Shown in pieces: positions 22,568 to 35,113 of a DNA stretch of 64,000 nucleotides. Location of the stretch: NCBI RefSeq assembly GCF_004011695.2, contig NC_082407.1:124001-188000 (forward strand), read 5' to 3'. The position numbers and the translations under genes are program-made. The notes under the pieces are model-generated. The model saw nothing but the letters and a program-made list of their open reading frames with translations. It searched no databases and was not told the origin of the DNA. Numbering within the stretch: the first letter of the stretch is position 1; each line of letters starts with the position of its first letter. The DNA comes from Ascochyta rabiei (lineage: Eukaryota; Ascomycota; Dothideomycetes; Pleosporales; Didymellaceae).

Positions 22568-22990
22568 AAAACCTAGTCGTGAGTACCTCCAGTCTGTCTT
22601 GGTTTTCTCGGGATTTTGACATTTCAGTCCAGTCTCTCAACGCCTGATCAACGACGTGTTCGGATTTTTAGTGTATCAGACCATCATTTCATGCACAGCT
22701 GATGGCATACTGATATGAGCGACTACCTCCAGGCTGTTTTTTTATCTTGAAAGCCACGCAATCAACATCTGAGTAGCTTTTATTTTTGCTTATTGGACAC
22801 CTGTTTTAAAGCGAGGTGTTTGGAGCTGTTTGACTGTTTACGCGGTGTAGACTGGTGTTTCAAAGAGGTACAGCTGCTTTACATTGAAATTAAAAAAACA
22901 TTTGATGTCCTAAAGATGTCTACGGATCAAAGATGAATTGTGAGAAAGCGTGACATTGTTCTTTTCAGCATGAGAGAACCAAACTGAGAA
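22568..22990. other. 3' flank, no gene
   Basis: T-rich sequence after the 21299 gene and before the 3' end of a minus-strand frame. No specific signal identified. Confidence 0.35.
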
Positions 22991-23422
22991 TCAAGCGTTG
23001 CAGTTACAACTGATCGGGCTGCACTTGGAGCTATTTCCTACCACCTCACGCCTTGGACATTTCGAACGGGTTATGTAGTTGCACAAGCATTCAGGTAGAC
23101 TCTTGGTATTGACCCAAGAGTGTACTTGATCAAGTACTTGATCGAACTGCTGCTCCTCATACTCTTTCGAAGAGACAATAATGCCGAGCGAGTTTTGCAC
23201 ATGTGGTTGGAACTTGACTGGTGCGGACTTGCGCTGTTTGAGAAGCACCGCTATGGATTCGTCGGTGTCGTAGTACGTGGTGTTGGTTTTTGGATTGCCG
23301 CGTTGCGGACTAGAGACAATTCTTGACCAATTTGTCTCTTGGGAATGTAGATCCTTGACGAGCGAGCGGTCTTTGATCCAAGACGTTGGAGACTTTGGTT
23401 GGAAGCGTTTTCCAGCGTGCAT
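22991..23422 (-). CDS. Hypothetical protein, 143 aa, Cys-rich tail
   Basis: ATG at 23422 (context CAAGCAACATGCACG) and stop at 22991-22993, uninterrupted. The N-terminal half is basic and polar (KRFQPKSPTSWIKDRSLVKD), the middle is acidic-aliphatic (NSLGIIVSSKEYEEQQFDQV), and the last 35 residues carry six cysteines (ECLCN, SKCPRR, KCSPISCNCN). No family recognised. It is convergent with the 21299 gene. The codon pattern looks protein-like, but the frame could be the 3' exon of something larger. Confidence 0.38.
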   Translation of the reverse strand: MHAGKRFQPKSPTSWIKDRSLVKDLHSQETNWSRIVSSPQRGNPKTNTTYYDTDESIAVLLKQRKSAPVKFQPHVQNSLGIIVSSKEYEEQQFDQVLDQVHSWVNTKSLPECLCNYITRSKCPRREVVGNSSKCSPISCNCNA

Positions 23423-24353
23423 GTTGCTTGCGTATGCAGACGGGTTGAAGTATAATTGCAGGTGGTAGTAGGGCAGTTTCAGTCACAAGTAGTGTTCATG
23501 GATTTCTAGTTTGTTTTCACTGTTCTTGATCAATGTTCGGGTATAGAGAAGCCCCCAAAAATGAACTAGCCTGGCTTCCAATCACTGTACCGCGCAGACC
23601 TTGTCGACCAACATGGTACTTATCGAAATAATTTGACAAGTGAGATACAACAGCTGTGTGTGTTAACAATTTACAGTTTGGGCTGGTTTGAAGTGGGGGA
23701 CCAGACGATCTAGTGCGTAACTTCTGACGGTTTGATGGCTACGTTAAAGCCCCGGCTTCATGGGGGTACCAAGATCACAGCGGGCACAAACCGTGAGGCG
23801 AAGCTTTCGTGGCGATTTTGAATCAAGGTAACTCAATCTTTGTTAACATACCACGTCCATCGTGCTGCATGACCAGTCATCGAATCCAAGACGCGGCATT
23901 AAACTCCTTCAGTTGACTTTGCCCTACAGAACCTTGCAACTGAGCCGTCATACTTCCCATCCTGCGCTATCAGCGCTTGGTCAAAGTAATCATCTCAGGA
24001 GATGGAAAAGAGAATGTAGCGGAAGATCAGCTCGGTTGGGATAATTTGTCAACAATGTGCGTTTGTCCTCAATGATGACCACCTTTGACTCTGGCGAGTT
24101 GCATTCGAACGAGACCGTCGTCCGTTCAAAGCGTGATCACGTTTAGAATAGGCGCTCGATATAACCTTGTGGTGACTTTGTCGCTGAGCTTGACCGTGTT
24201 CAGGTCAGTGGAGACGAGACGAACAGGTCACCATGATAGACTTCAGAAATTATTCACAGCCGCTCAGCGCTCAAAACTAAGATCTTGTACCTCTTCAATA
24301 TCAGTTTGCAAAGTGGCGTCTATACTTAAAGCGCGCAGGTGTAAAGGTAAGCA
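23423..24353. other. No supported gene
   Basis: Several short frames on both strands (for example 24085-24489, plus) overlap the antisense of the coding-like fragment that follows. I see nothing firm. Confidence 0.3.
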
Positions 24354-24551
24354 TCAATACTTCCTCAGTCGGATATGGTCCGTAATCTCGCCCTCAGCTG
24401 CGCGGGTGTCAGCGTGTGTGACCACTTGGGTCCAAAAAATGCAGTGTCTTCTGCAGTATAGCTCATGCCCATCTAGTACAAGAATATAGAAGGTATCTTC
24501 GAATAGCGAGGTTGACGGACGATTGAATTTGACTGACGTCTTGGGGCACAT
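24354..24551 (-). pseudogene. Protein-like fragment, 65 codons
   Basis: ATG at 24551 reads MCPKTSVKFNRPSTS, then DTFYILVLDGHELYCRRHCI and FWTQVVTHADT, which is compositionally convincing as part of a folded domain. The frame stops at TGA 24354-24356 after HIRLRKY; a downstream exon could follow a GTATTG donor at that point. Family unknown. I list it as a fragment because no complete gene can be built. Confidence 0.28.
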
Positions 24552-25502
24552 GAGTGCGCGCTAACAATGCCCGCAAGCGCTTGCCACATCATTTTCATGG
24601 CAGGCACCTGAAGTTTTCTTTCGCTCTATTTCATTCCTTAACCACGTCAAGCGACGTGTATCTGAGCATCTCCGGCTGTGGTTGCACACACAACGGTTTG
24701 ATCAACAGCTTAATAGGCAATTGCAGCTTTGAACAACTCCAAGAACGTTGGGCTACGCCTTACTAAGTTTATGCACAGGCAATTTAACGGTTAAAGAGTT
24801 ATTGCAATTAATACTTCTTGGTTCTTGAGGTTGGTCCAGGAATGAGACCTGAGGCGAGTCCAAAATGGGATACTACGTGCTTGGCGGATGGTAGATACAA
24901 GTACGCACTTAATCATATTGTGTCTACTAATACACACATTGGTAGACGGTCCCACAGGTACAGGCCGAGTAGTTATTAGGCACGTTAAACATGGGGGATA
25001 CATTGGTGCATGACTATAAAGGTCCTTTTGGGAGAACAAGCAAAACAAGGAAGGCTCCGTGTTTCATTGCGCAGGGCTATGATTCCTTCATGAGGGCTAA
25101 GCGCAGCCATTATCATCAACAGGCTGTTGTTGAAAGGCTGCTCTGCTGTGCATTCGCGGTCGCGAGCTGCATCACCCCACATCGCGAGTTTGCAATGTCG
25201 ATGCTAGGATCAGTCAAACACGAGAAAAGCAATGCGGCTCTGAAAGTTCCCTAAATAGGCAACCCTGATGAAGTAGCTAAATAAGACATATTGTGTTGGG
25301 CACGAGGAGCGCACAAGGAAGTTTGGTACTCGGCGTAAGGGACCTCACCTCCTCCAGCCATCTGAACAATCAAGATCATGCCGTGCCACGCGAGGCGGCT
25401 GACCACCAACGCCGCCGAAGAAATCAGAGGAATTGTTTTTCTTGTTGATCAACAATGTCTCACTAGGGCCACGGTCTGTCGAGCACAAAGTAGAAACAAA
25501 TC
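24552..25502. other. No firm gene before the LINE block
   Basis: A plus frame at 24991-25254 (87 aa, ATG in TTAAACATGGGGG context) is open but competes with a minus frame and has no motif. Otherwise nothing supported. Confidence 0.25.
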
Positions 25503-25518
25503 AATCCACTACATATCT
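25503..25518. repeat. Left target-site duplication of LINE A
   Basis: AATCCACTACATATCT, repeated exactly at 36987-37002. A 16-bp direct duplication is typical of target-primed reverse transcription. Confidence 0.9.
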
Positions 25519-25899
25519 GATTGATTTGATTTAATTTGATTTATAAGTTTAACGTCCTGTGTGAGTCTAAGACTATATAAGACGAGAGCAGTAAAGCTGC
25601 TCTAGTAATTTAAGGAGCGTGATTGTAAAAAGGTAGTAAATATAGGTTCAGAGTCCTGTAGTAAGAGCCTATGCTCTAGGGGGTTAACAGCATTTTTTAG
25701 GTGTCTGTTGTTTATTGTAGGTACCACTTACAGGTGCCTATTCTAGTGTCTAAAATAAAAGCTAGAGTAGCTAGAAATCCCTAGGTTATGTGTAGTAGTA
25801 GTTATATTAAGAGTTATTGTCCTTATAGGCTGTCCTGTATTATTTTTCTTACTTATTTGTATTCTTTATAGCTAAGTAGGAGGTGTTAAGTTATTTATG

Positions 25900-28800
25900 T
25901 GTAGCTGCAGATACATCTATTACTATCTACCTTTTACATATTATAGAGGTATACTTTGTTATATCTATATCCTAGTTTTAGTTAGTAGTAGGCACTTGCC
26001 ACCTCTTATTTAGTATTTTTAGGTAGTTTTATCCTATTTATTAGTTCTAGCTAGTATTTTACTATATAGGTGTCTGTTTTCCTTAGGATTACTTTAGCTT
26101 TATAGGTAACTAGTTTGTAAACCTATTTGTCTGTTATAATAGCTTTTACTTAGATTCTAGTTATAGTAATGCTTATAGTATTAGAGGTAGGCCTCTTTTT
26201 CATTACTTCTTTTGCTAGAAGGTCTGCTTTCTTGTTCCCTGTAATGTCTTAGTAGCTAGGGGTCTATTTAAGGCTTATTATGGCTCCTTTATCTTTAATA
26301 GTTTTAGCTGCCTTTATATAGCGTATTTACTAAGCCTGTCTAGGCTTATTATAGCTCCTTTATCTTTAATAGTTTTAGCTGCCTTTATATAGCGTATTTG
26401 CTAAGCCTGTCTAGGCTTATTTAAAGGAGTTTTTAGTTATAGGATAGCTGCCTAGTTATCTATAAAGACTTAGACGTCCTGTCCTATAGTAGCTATAATA
26501 GCTACAATTTTAAAGCCTCTTATTATTTCTTCTAGTTCTCTGTTGTATACAATTTAGCCTTTACTAATATTATAGTTTATATTGTAGATTTCCTTAGGCT
26601 CTTAGTTGTAGTCTAGGACTGTAATTCCTACTCCTATCCCTAGGCCTCCCTCTACAGAGGAAGCGTCTGTGTAGATAGCTAGTAAATTACTTCCTACTTT
26701 CTATAGCATCTATGTTTTGTATGCTTTTACTTCTTCTTCTTTTAGTAGTTTTAAGATTTCTGTTTAGTATGCAATAGCCTTGTTCTAGGGGCAGAAGTAG
26801 AAGTTTTTTAGTTTCTCTTCTCTTATACTAGGCATAGCTTTTTCTATAGACTATGTAATTTACATAAGCTGTATAAGAGGTCCTATTCTTAGCCTAGTAT
26901 AGTTAACCTCTCCTTACTCTATGCTAGAGTTTAGGTCTGTGTTTTGTAGGGTGTATTTTAGCTGTGTTGTAGCAGTGTAGATAGGGTAGTTCTTTAGGAG
27001 CTTCCTAGCTCTAAAGGCGTACTTTCTTATTACAGTGTTTAGCCTTATTATAGGAGGGGCTAGTGCTGCCTCTACCTCTTAGGGAATTATAGGTAAGGTT
27101 TAGAAGGTGCCTAAGATTTTCCTAAGTGCTAGGTTCTGTAGTCCTTGTAGTTGTTTTGCTATCCTAGCTTGTTACTTCTAGAAGACCTAGTATCTATAGT
27201 CTGCTATGCTAGTAACACAGGCTAGGTATATTTGTTAGATAGTAGTAGGTGTAAGGCCTTTACTGCTGTTTGCTAGTCTACATATTCTATAGAAGGTGTT
27301 TCTTACTTAGCTAATCCTTGTAGCAGCATGCGTCTTAAAGGAGAGCCTGTTGTTAAAGTAGATTCCTAGCTATTTAACAGTCTTTTTTAGTGTTATAGTA
27401 GAACTGTCTAGCAGGGTAAAAGTGTAGTTTTCTGCTTTTTAGCTTAAAGTAAAGTAGATAAGTTTAGTTTTTAGCGTATTAAACTGTATTACACAGCTAG
27501 ATCCTTTTACAAATAGGCTGGCTATATCTCTTTCTAGTAGGTAGATGTTTTTCTTTAGGCTAGTAGACAATACTGTAATAGCTAGGTTGTCTAGGTAGGA
27601 TAGTAAGTAGTTTATAATTAACTAGAATAGAGGTCTAATATATATTAGGAATAGAATAAGTAAGACAGGGCTTCTTTATAGGATTCTAGCGTTTATATTA
27701 CTAAATTCTTCTATTTCTCTATTAAAGGATAGTTATAGTTAGCGTCTAGAGAGGAAGGATTAGATCTAGGCTATTAGGCTGTAAGGTAGCTTTAGTTGTT
27801 GTAGGATAGTAAGTAGTTAGCCTAGTAAGACGTGGTTAAAGGCTCCTTTAATTTCTAGGAACACTATAGTTGTTTTATACTTTAGTTTCCTTTATTCTTA
27901 CACTTAGTTTAGCAGCAGTATAGAGGCGTCTATAGCTAATTTTTGTACTTTTCTACCTAGTTATAAAGGGTGTAGTAGGGTAGTTGTTTCTGCTAGTATG
28001 CTAAGCTGTTTAGCAACTAGTCTTTCTGCAACTTTGCCTAGGCAGCTAAGGAGAGCAATTACCCTGTAGGCTTTAGGGGCTGCATAGTCTAGTTTGTTTA
28101 GCTTTTTAAGGATAACTCCTGTTGCTCTTTTTTAGATTTAAGGGTAGTATCTATAGTTAAATAGTGTAGAAAACATATAGAAGAATATGTCTATTTCTGC
28201 TTTATATGCTGTAGTAATAATTTCCTAGTTTATTGCATCTGGTCCTAGGGAGCTACTTTAGATTTGTGAGGAGCAGGCGTGTTCTAGCTCTTCTTTAGTA
28301 AGGGGTGGCTATTCCTAGCTACCTTCTTAGTAGGTCCTCCACTCTATAGGCTAAGAGGAAGGTAGACTAGAGAAGAGGGTGTCTCTTAGTGCTGAGCACT
28401 TGCCTTAAAAGGAGTTCTCTATTCCCCTAGGGCCTTGTATAGCAGGTATGCTTTAGTTACCTACAGTCCTAGTATAGGACAATGCCTTAAAGATTAATTT
28501 TATATCCTCTTTTTCTATGAATTAATTCTAGTAGTTGCGTTTTACTACTTTTACTGTTTATAGGTAGTTATTTCTAGTAATTAGGTAGTCCTTTTTCCAT
28601 ATGTATGTAGTTGTAGGGCTAGTAGCTAGTTCTCTCTATAGAAGGCGTTGTTTGTTAAGCATGTTTGTCCTTAGTAGTTTTAGGTCTCGGTTCTACTAAG
28701 GCTTGCTTCTTGCACTAGTAGAGCTTTATAGGATTGCAGTCTTAGCTGCGTTTGTTATTGCTGTAGTAAGCTCCTTCCCTAATGCTTTAAGCTGCTTTTC

Positions 28801-29730
28801 TAGCTCTCTGCCCTCTCCTTAGATAAGGAGTAGAGAGGTGCTAGTAGAGTGTCTAGGGCTTATAGTATTTAGGGCAGGGCTTTTTCCTAATTCCTTTGCT
28901 AGCTCCTTCTAAAATAGGACCTAATCTGCCTTCTTAGTGTTAAACTAGGGAGTAGGGTTGTTTAGGAGCTGTGTTCTAGACGTAGTAATTGTAAACAGGA
29001 TGCCTAGGTAGTCTAAGCCTATACCTGCTAGGGTTTACTAGTCTTCTATCTAGTTTATAAGCCTATGTGTAGCAAAGGTAAGGTCTAGAACACTTTCTCT
29101 ACTTATGTTTAGCCTATAGAAGGTACCTGTACTAGGGTTATTTAGTAGCTCTAGGTTTTACTCTTCTATCTAGGCAATAAAACTACTAGCTTTTAGTGTT
29201 ATAGTAGTTATAGTAGGGTCCTACTAAGGGTAGTAGGTGTTAAAGTCCCCTAGTAGGATTAAGTTAGGCAGAGTTTAGCTATTTAGAAGCTTTCTTTCTA
29301 CTGTTATTGTTTCTTATACGTTTGTTTAGTTATATATATTATAGATTATAAGGTTTAACCTAGCCTACTAGACTATAATAGCTAGAAAGTCTAGGTTAGG
29401 GTTTAAATCAGCTGTTAGGGTAATTTGTACTAGTGTTAAACGTAGGACATAGGCTAGAACGCGTAGCCTTATGCTATAGTCCTATAGTAGAGGTAGGATT
29501 TGTGTAAAGGAGGGGTGGTTTATAGAGCATGTGTCTAAGTAGTCTAAAGGTTATTATTAAGTAGGGGTAAGCTATAGTTCTTGTACTAGGATAAGGTCTA
29601 TAGTAAGTTCTACTGTAAGTTATAAGGGGCTCTCTATAGCTTATACACTCTTATTTAGATTTACTTATAGGATCCTTAGGTTGTCTAGTATTCTAGATAT
29701 GTTTGTGTGTTTATTATAGCCTTATAGGCT
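25900..29730 (-). pseudogene. LINE A ORF2: endonuclease, reverse transcriptase, RNase H
   Basis: On the minus strand, domains appear in order from right to left. The endonuclease start is near 29700 (LRILQVNLNKS). The RT active-site box is near 27560-27590, now reading YLDNLAI in place of a Y-x-D-D box. RNase H lies at about 26700 down to 26230 (YTDASSVEGGLGIGVGI, then NKKADLLAKE). A Cys/His-containing tail follows towards 25900. Boundaries are approximate because of many stops. The frame is further damaged by a 71-bp tandem duplication in the RNase H region. The intact enzyme nicks target DNA and copies the RNA in place. Confidence 0.75.
26271..26412. repeat. 71-bp tandem duplication inside the LINE RNase H region
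   Basis: Two copies, starting at 26271 and 26342, each beginning AGGCTTATTAT and differing by a few transitions. A third partial start occurs at 26413. 71 is not a multiple of three, so the duplication shifts the frame. It probably arose after or during replication slippage. Confidence 0.8.
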
Positions 29731-29840
29731 ACATATTAAATATTATCTACTATATATGCTTCTTTATAGTTTATACACTTAGGTATAGTATATACACAAG
29801 CTTTACTAGTAGTACTACACATGTTACACTTATTTAGTGT

Positions 29841-30008
29841 TGTCAGATTGGATGGTAATAGTAATGAGTTAATAATAATGTATTAATGATCTGTTGTTGT
29901 TCTATGTAAGGGTGATTTTCGTCTTATCTAGGTTCTAGTAGGGGCCCCTGCACAGTTTCTTAGCAGGTATATTGCCTAACCTATTTCTCTAATACCTTTT
30001 ATTTAACA
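29841..30008 (-). repeat. Copia B 3' LTR
   Basis: 168 bp, TGTCAGATTGG...TTTAACA. It differs from the other LTR at about a dozen positions, every one a C/T or G/A transition. Confidence 0.88.
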
Positions 30009-30019
30009 CACCCCCTTAG

Positions 30020-33000
30020 CTTAGAATCCTATTGCAAGCTGCGCAAACTAGCTAATTAACTCTTTAACGTAAGGTCCTCTAGTTGCTCTTACATCTTCTT
30101 AAGCAGGATATCCCTTAATGTACCCTTCTAGCCCTTAACAAGTCCTAACTAATTAAGAAAGCTGGCCTATTTGCTAATTAGCAACGACTTTGTAAATCTA
30201 TCTACAATTATGTTATTAGATAGAATGTATTCTACTTTAATTATTTTACAGTTAACTTCTTATTGTAACTAGTAGTTGTGTATATTAATATGCTAAAGTT
30301 TAGTTTATATCTTAGTAATATCTATAGTAACTAGATGTATTGTCTGTATATTGTTACATTTAATTGTTATTATTAGATTGCTTAGGGTTACCTAAAGCTC
30401 TTTTAATAGTTAAGAGGTGAATATTACTTCCTTAGCTACTTAAGACAGTGCTAGGAGCTTAGCCTTAGTGGTTGACGTTGTAACAGTATCTTGTTTATTC
30501 GCTCTCTAGGTAATAAGTCCTCTAAATAGCTTAATAGCGTATCCTTAGGAACTCTTCTAGTCTATAGTGTTGTCAGCAAATAATGCGTTGCTTGCAACTT
30601 TAAGTTCTTTACCCTATCTAAAGTTAAGTAACAGATTCCTTATCTTCTGTAGGTACAGGAGCACTTAGTTAGCAGCGTCTTAGTATTTATTACTTAGGTT
30701 AACTAGAAAGCGTGCAAGTTGCGACGTAGCAAACGCTATATTAGGTTAAGTAGTTACTGCTACAAACAACAGGGATCTAATCTTTTGCTGATATTAATTA
30801 ATCTCTAGTAGTTTAGCTAGACTGTTCCTAGGCTTAAGTTTAATTCTAGATATTAGCGTATTATGCCTCACGTCCTGTATAGTTGCTAATTAACTAATCT
30901 TATTAACGTATGCGGCTTGTAACAATTAAATTGTCTATTACTATCTATTACGTTAGACTTCTACACTAAGGAACTATTAAAGGTTGTCTCCTCTAGTGCA
31001 CAGGTATTGCTCCTGTATCTGTTTAATAGCATTATCTGCCTCTTATTTGTGCTTTAGGTAGTACGCAATTATAATGTTGTCTATATAGAAGAAGATAATT
31101 ATTCTATTCTTAAATATATAGCATAGCTCTTATAGTACTTGTTTAAATCTAATTCTAGCTAATATTACTGTAAATTCCTTCTACTATAGTAGAGGGGAGA
31201 TATAGAGTCTGTATAAGGCTTTCTATACCTTTAGTAAGGTGCCTATCTTCTAGTATCCTCTTAGTATCCTTATGTATATTTTGCAGTTAATAGCTATATA
31301 GACAAACGCATTTATAACGTCCTATTATTTTAGTTTAAGATTATATTTTATAGCAATTACTATTAGTATTCTAAGTAATTAGCCTGTAAGTGTTACTATA
31401 TACGTGTCTTATAACGTGATATTATGTTATTAGTCTCCTCTAACTACAAGCCTTACTTTACACTTATTAAGGTAGTAGTGTTTGTTAAACTTGTATGTAT
31501 AGACCTATATACAGTTAAGTATTTATTATCTAGACTTCTAAACTAGAGCTGCTAGAACTTTAGTCTATAACTCTATTTATTTATAGCTTTACAGGCGTTT
31601 GTTTTCTGCTTATTTAAATATCTTATAGAGAGGGTGCTCCTCTAGCTTTAAGTATGCTGTAGGTAATAGCAGAAGTTTGTTCTAATACAGCTTAATTCCC
31701 TTTGCTATAATCCTTTTTAATTAAGCTTTATTAAAAGGTTTTCCTTTATATTAACTAAGGTGTTCTGCCTTAGTGCCTGCTATAAATGCAGCTGCCTACA
31801 GCGTTGTTACAGACGTTCCTTAGTCTTGTTTAAGTTAGTCTGTTGTCTTATTATAGCTTATCTATTTAGTTAGGAATGCTGCCAGCAGAGGAGTTAGTAG
31901 AGGCGTTAGGTATGCCTCTATAATCTTCCTGCCTTAGTAATATTAGGGTTGTTTAGCACGCAGAGTATTCTCCTGCATTGTCTTATCCTTATAGAACGTT
32001 TTAGTTTTAGATATATAGCTCTATATAGCTAGGAGTTTAACTGTACTAATCTAAGTCGCAATATCCTCTAACGTGTTGTGCATAAGGTTATCTATAATAT
32101 CCTCTGTTTTGCTGTTAAATATTGTTTCTTTATTAAACACTACAATACAGGTGCTAATTACTTTAGCTATTAATAGGACCTAGATTTGGTATATGTTGGT
32201 AGACTTGTATCCTACTAAGTATCTAATCTATACCTTTAGGTCTAGTCTTTATAGCCTTAATTTTCTTTAATAAGTATTATTAGTTATAGCAAATGCTTTG
32301 CATCTGTATGCTCTTAAGTAAGCCTAGTTTAGTTTTTAAGGTCTAGTAACTATGCTATTTATAGTGGCTACGCGCGTAAAGAATATTTTGTACAGTAATC
32401 TCTACTTATTTTAATAATTTAGCGTCTAATTGTATAGGTATACTGCTGTTCTAGTAATTTCTAGCTAGAGTTCCTATAGTAGATTTGCGTCTAGTTAAAT
32501 TACGCATACCTTCTCTTTTATTACACCCCCTAAGTGTTTAGCTCCTTTATTTTAAGCTTGTGTGTCTAGAGCAGAAGGCTTAAGTCTTATTAAGAGGGAC
32601 GTGCACTATCTCTTAACCTCTTGTTTAACTATAACAATTTTGTTATCTGTCTTAATTACCTTAACTATAATGTTAAACTGTTTCTTTAAGAACTAGATAA
32701 AGATCCTAAGTAGACAGATAATAGATCTTGCAGGCCTGTTGTCCTTAAAGTAGAAGTCCTACACGTACCAAGAGTGTTAGCAGGTAATAAGTATTTAACT
32801 CTTTTCCTTATTAAAGCTTCCTACTTTATATTTATAGAAGTCTATAGCTATTTATTAGCCTAGGCCTTTGTTTTTTAATTATAGGGTTCTTTATATTTAA
32901 TGCTTTAATTTTAATTATCTATATGCGTTACATTGTACTGTTGTAATACCTTTAATCTTTACCCCCTTAGATTAATGTATAAGGTACTTAATTACAGATA

Positions 33001-34930
33001 GTTCTAAATGTCTAAGCCTCTTATGCTATATTATAGCTGTTACTTTCTATAGTAATCTTCTATTGCGATTTATACGCATATAGAGTGCTACTGTAGCTAT
33101 ATTTAGTTATTTAATAACCTACTGTCTAAAGCTTTCTGTTAGGATAGCTATAATGTTGCTGTTTCCTTAACGTAGCATTGTTAGATCTTCTTAGTTATCC
33201 TACTATATTCCTTGTCTTTAGAGTAACCTAAATAATACTAGGTTGCAGAGGAAATCTAGGCACTACGCAACATTGTCTAAGCGTAGTACTTGTTTACCTT
33301 AAGATCCCTCTGCTAATATATTAACAGTACTATATCCTTATGTCTAGACCTTAGAGTTCCTAGTCTAGATATAATCTCCTATTGCTAGCTAGCGTATGTC
33401 TCTAAGTCTTAAGAGGTTATTGCAGATATGCATAGTTAAGCTAGAATCTAGGAGAAATGCCTCCTCTAATAGATATCCTTAATTGCTTGCGCTATATGCT
33501 GCTTTTATACTACCTTTATTAACCTAAGCAATTTTTTAGCTATCTAGTTACTTAATAATCTTGTCTAGTGTTTAAGACGTCTTAATTTGTAGAGTGATTA
33601 ATTAAGACGCTGTTGTTATTTGCAGTTACTTAGTCCCTTAAGATATTGCCTATATTCTCTTTTATAAGTTACTGTTATATTTAAACTTATACTATACTAG
33701 TTTTACAACACCTCTATTTAGCTTACACTACCTAGGTGCCTTAGCTGTATTTACGTAGTAGTAGTTAGATATATTATAACGCTGTTTACAGGCAGGATAT
33801 ATATCTTTAGCTCTTACCGTATTCCTCTCTAGGAACTGCTTAGTTCTAGCACTTTAGCTATCTATCTTTCTTTTGCTTTACCTAGGGTTTCCCCAGCCTT
33901 AATAATTGTTGTTAGATAGCGCTCTTAGTTCTCTACTAAAGGCGTTCCTTTATAGGTTTAAGTTAGATTTACCACTTACTGCGTATAATGCCTCTTCTAC
34001 TGTAAAGGCGCTCTTAGGCTTCCCTCTTAGTAGATGTTAAAGGCTTATATAATTATAGAAGAGTTTTATTATTTTTTCCTATTTATAGCTTTCTTATTGT
34101 ATTCTAGCCCTTAGAACGCTGCAGTCTAGGTTAATGCTATCTTAGATACAGAGCCTAGAAAATTATTAATAACAGCTTGTGTTTGCATAACCTTAGCTAC
34201 CTTAAGGGTTTTAGCTTAAGTTACTGCCTAATTATATTTACTTAGCTATGTCTCCTAATTTGTAGTTATTTGTATTAGTCTAAGTGCAGCGTAGTATCTT
34301 TCTTATACTTACGCCTGTTCTTTGTCTACATCTACTCTAACAGTGTCTTAGAGGGTAGTTATCTATTTGCGCAGCATTCTGTTTTCTGCGCAGCAGCTTA
34401 GCTGCAGATATAGTGTTACTGTTGTAAGAATATACTTAACTATTCTTAATATTTTACTTTTCTTATCCTAATAGTATTTCTTGTGTATCTTGTATAACTT
34501 AAGGTAAAGCTTATAGTCTTTGCAATCTTCTTTATATACCTCTTGTCCCTTTTCTAAGAGGTCTAATACCTATATTAGGATTGTAGGTGTTTAGAGCGTA
34601 GTTGTTAACGTGTCTATTACTTTGTGTGTTGTTCTACGCGTTCTACTTTAACCTGCTTAGATAGTCTATAATAACGTAGTTAAGGTGTTACTTATGCTTA
34701 TTACTAGTTTACATTACGTAATTTCTAGAGGTAGTAGCGCCTCTAGTTGTATGCGTTAGAGTTGCACCCCTTTAGAGTCTACTAGCAGCTATATATCTTA
34801 CAACTAGCACTTAGTCTTAAGTTAGCAGTACTAGGAGACCTAGTTGCTTAAGTTAGTAAGAATAACCGTCGCGTCCCTCTAGCTTTAGCTAGTTGCTATT
34901 TTACTTGTTATTAGCGCTTATTGTAGCAGC
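30020..34930 (-). pseudogene. Copia B gag-pol, RIP-destroyed
   Basis: On the minus strand the 3' part carries the Copia RT active-site region (FFYIDNII near 31100, in place of F-Y-V-D-D) and RNase H. It ends with a motif resembling the terminal D-x-x-T-K of Copia polyproteins (VDRFTKSL near 30190). The integrase and gag parts lie between about 32000 and 34900. Stops occur throughout, so exact limits cannot be given. Confidence 0.7.
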
Positions 34931-34945
34931 AATAAGACTCTTAAT

Positions 34946-35113
34946 TGTTAGATTAGATAGTAATAGTAATAAGTTAATAATAATGTATTAATAATCTGTT
35001 ATTGTTCTATGTAAGGGTGATTTTTGTCTTATCTAGGTTCTGGTGGGGGCCCCTGCACGGTTTCTTAGCAGGTATATCGCCTAACCCATTTCTCTAATAC
35101 CTTTTATTTAACA
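34946..35113 (-). repeat. Copia B 5' LTR
   Basis: 168 bp, TGTTAGATTAG...TTTAACA, followed by AGTGT. Partner of 29841-30008. Confidence 0.88.

Larger units (their letters stand above)
29841..35113 (-). mobile_element. Copia-type LTR retrotransposon B, 5273 bp
   Basis: Bounded by 168-bp LTRs (29841-30008 and 34946-35113) and a 5-bp target duplication AGTGT (29836-29840 and 35114-35118). LTR ends are TG...CA. Coding order on the minus strand (gag at right, then integrase, then RT and RNase H at left) is Ty1/Copia. The purine-rich tract next to the left LTR (minus strand CTAAGCTAAGGGGGTG) is the polypurine primer site, confirming orientation. Heavily RIP-mutated, inactive, and nested in LINE A ORF1. 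Confidence 0.88.
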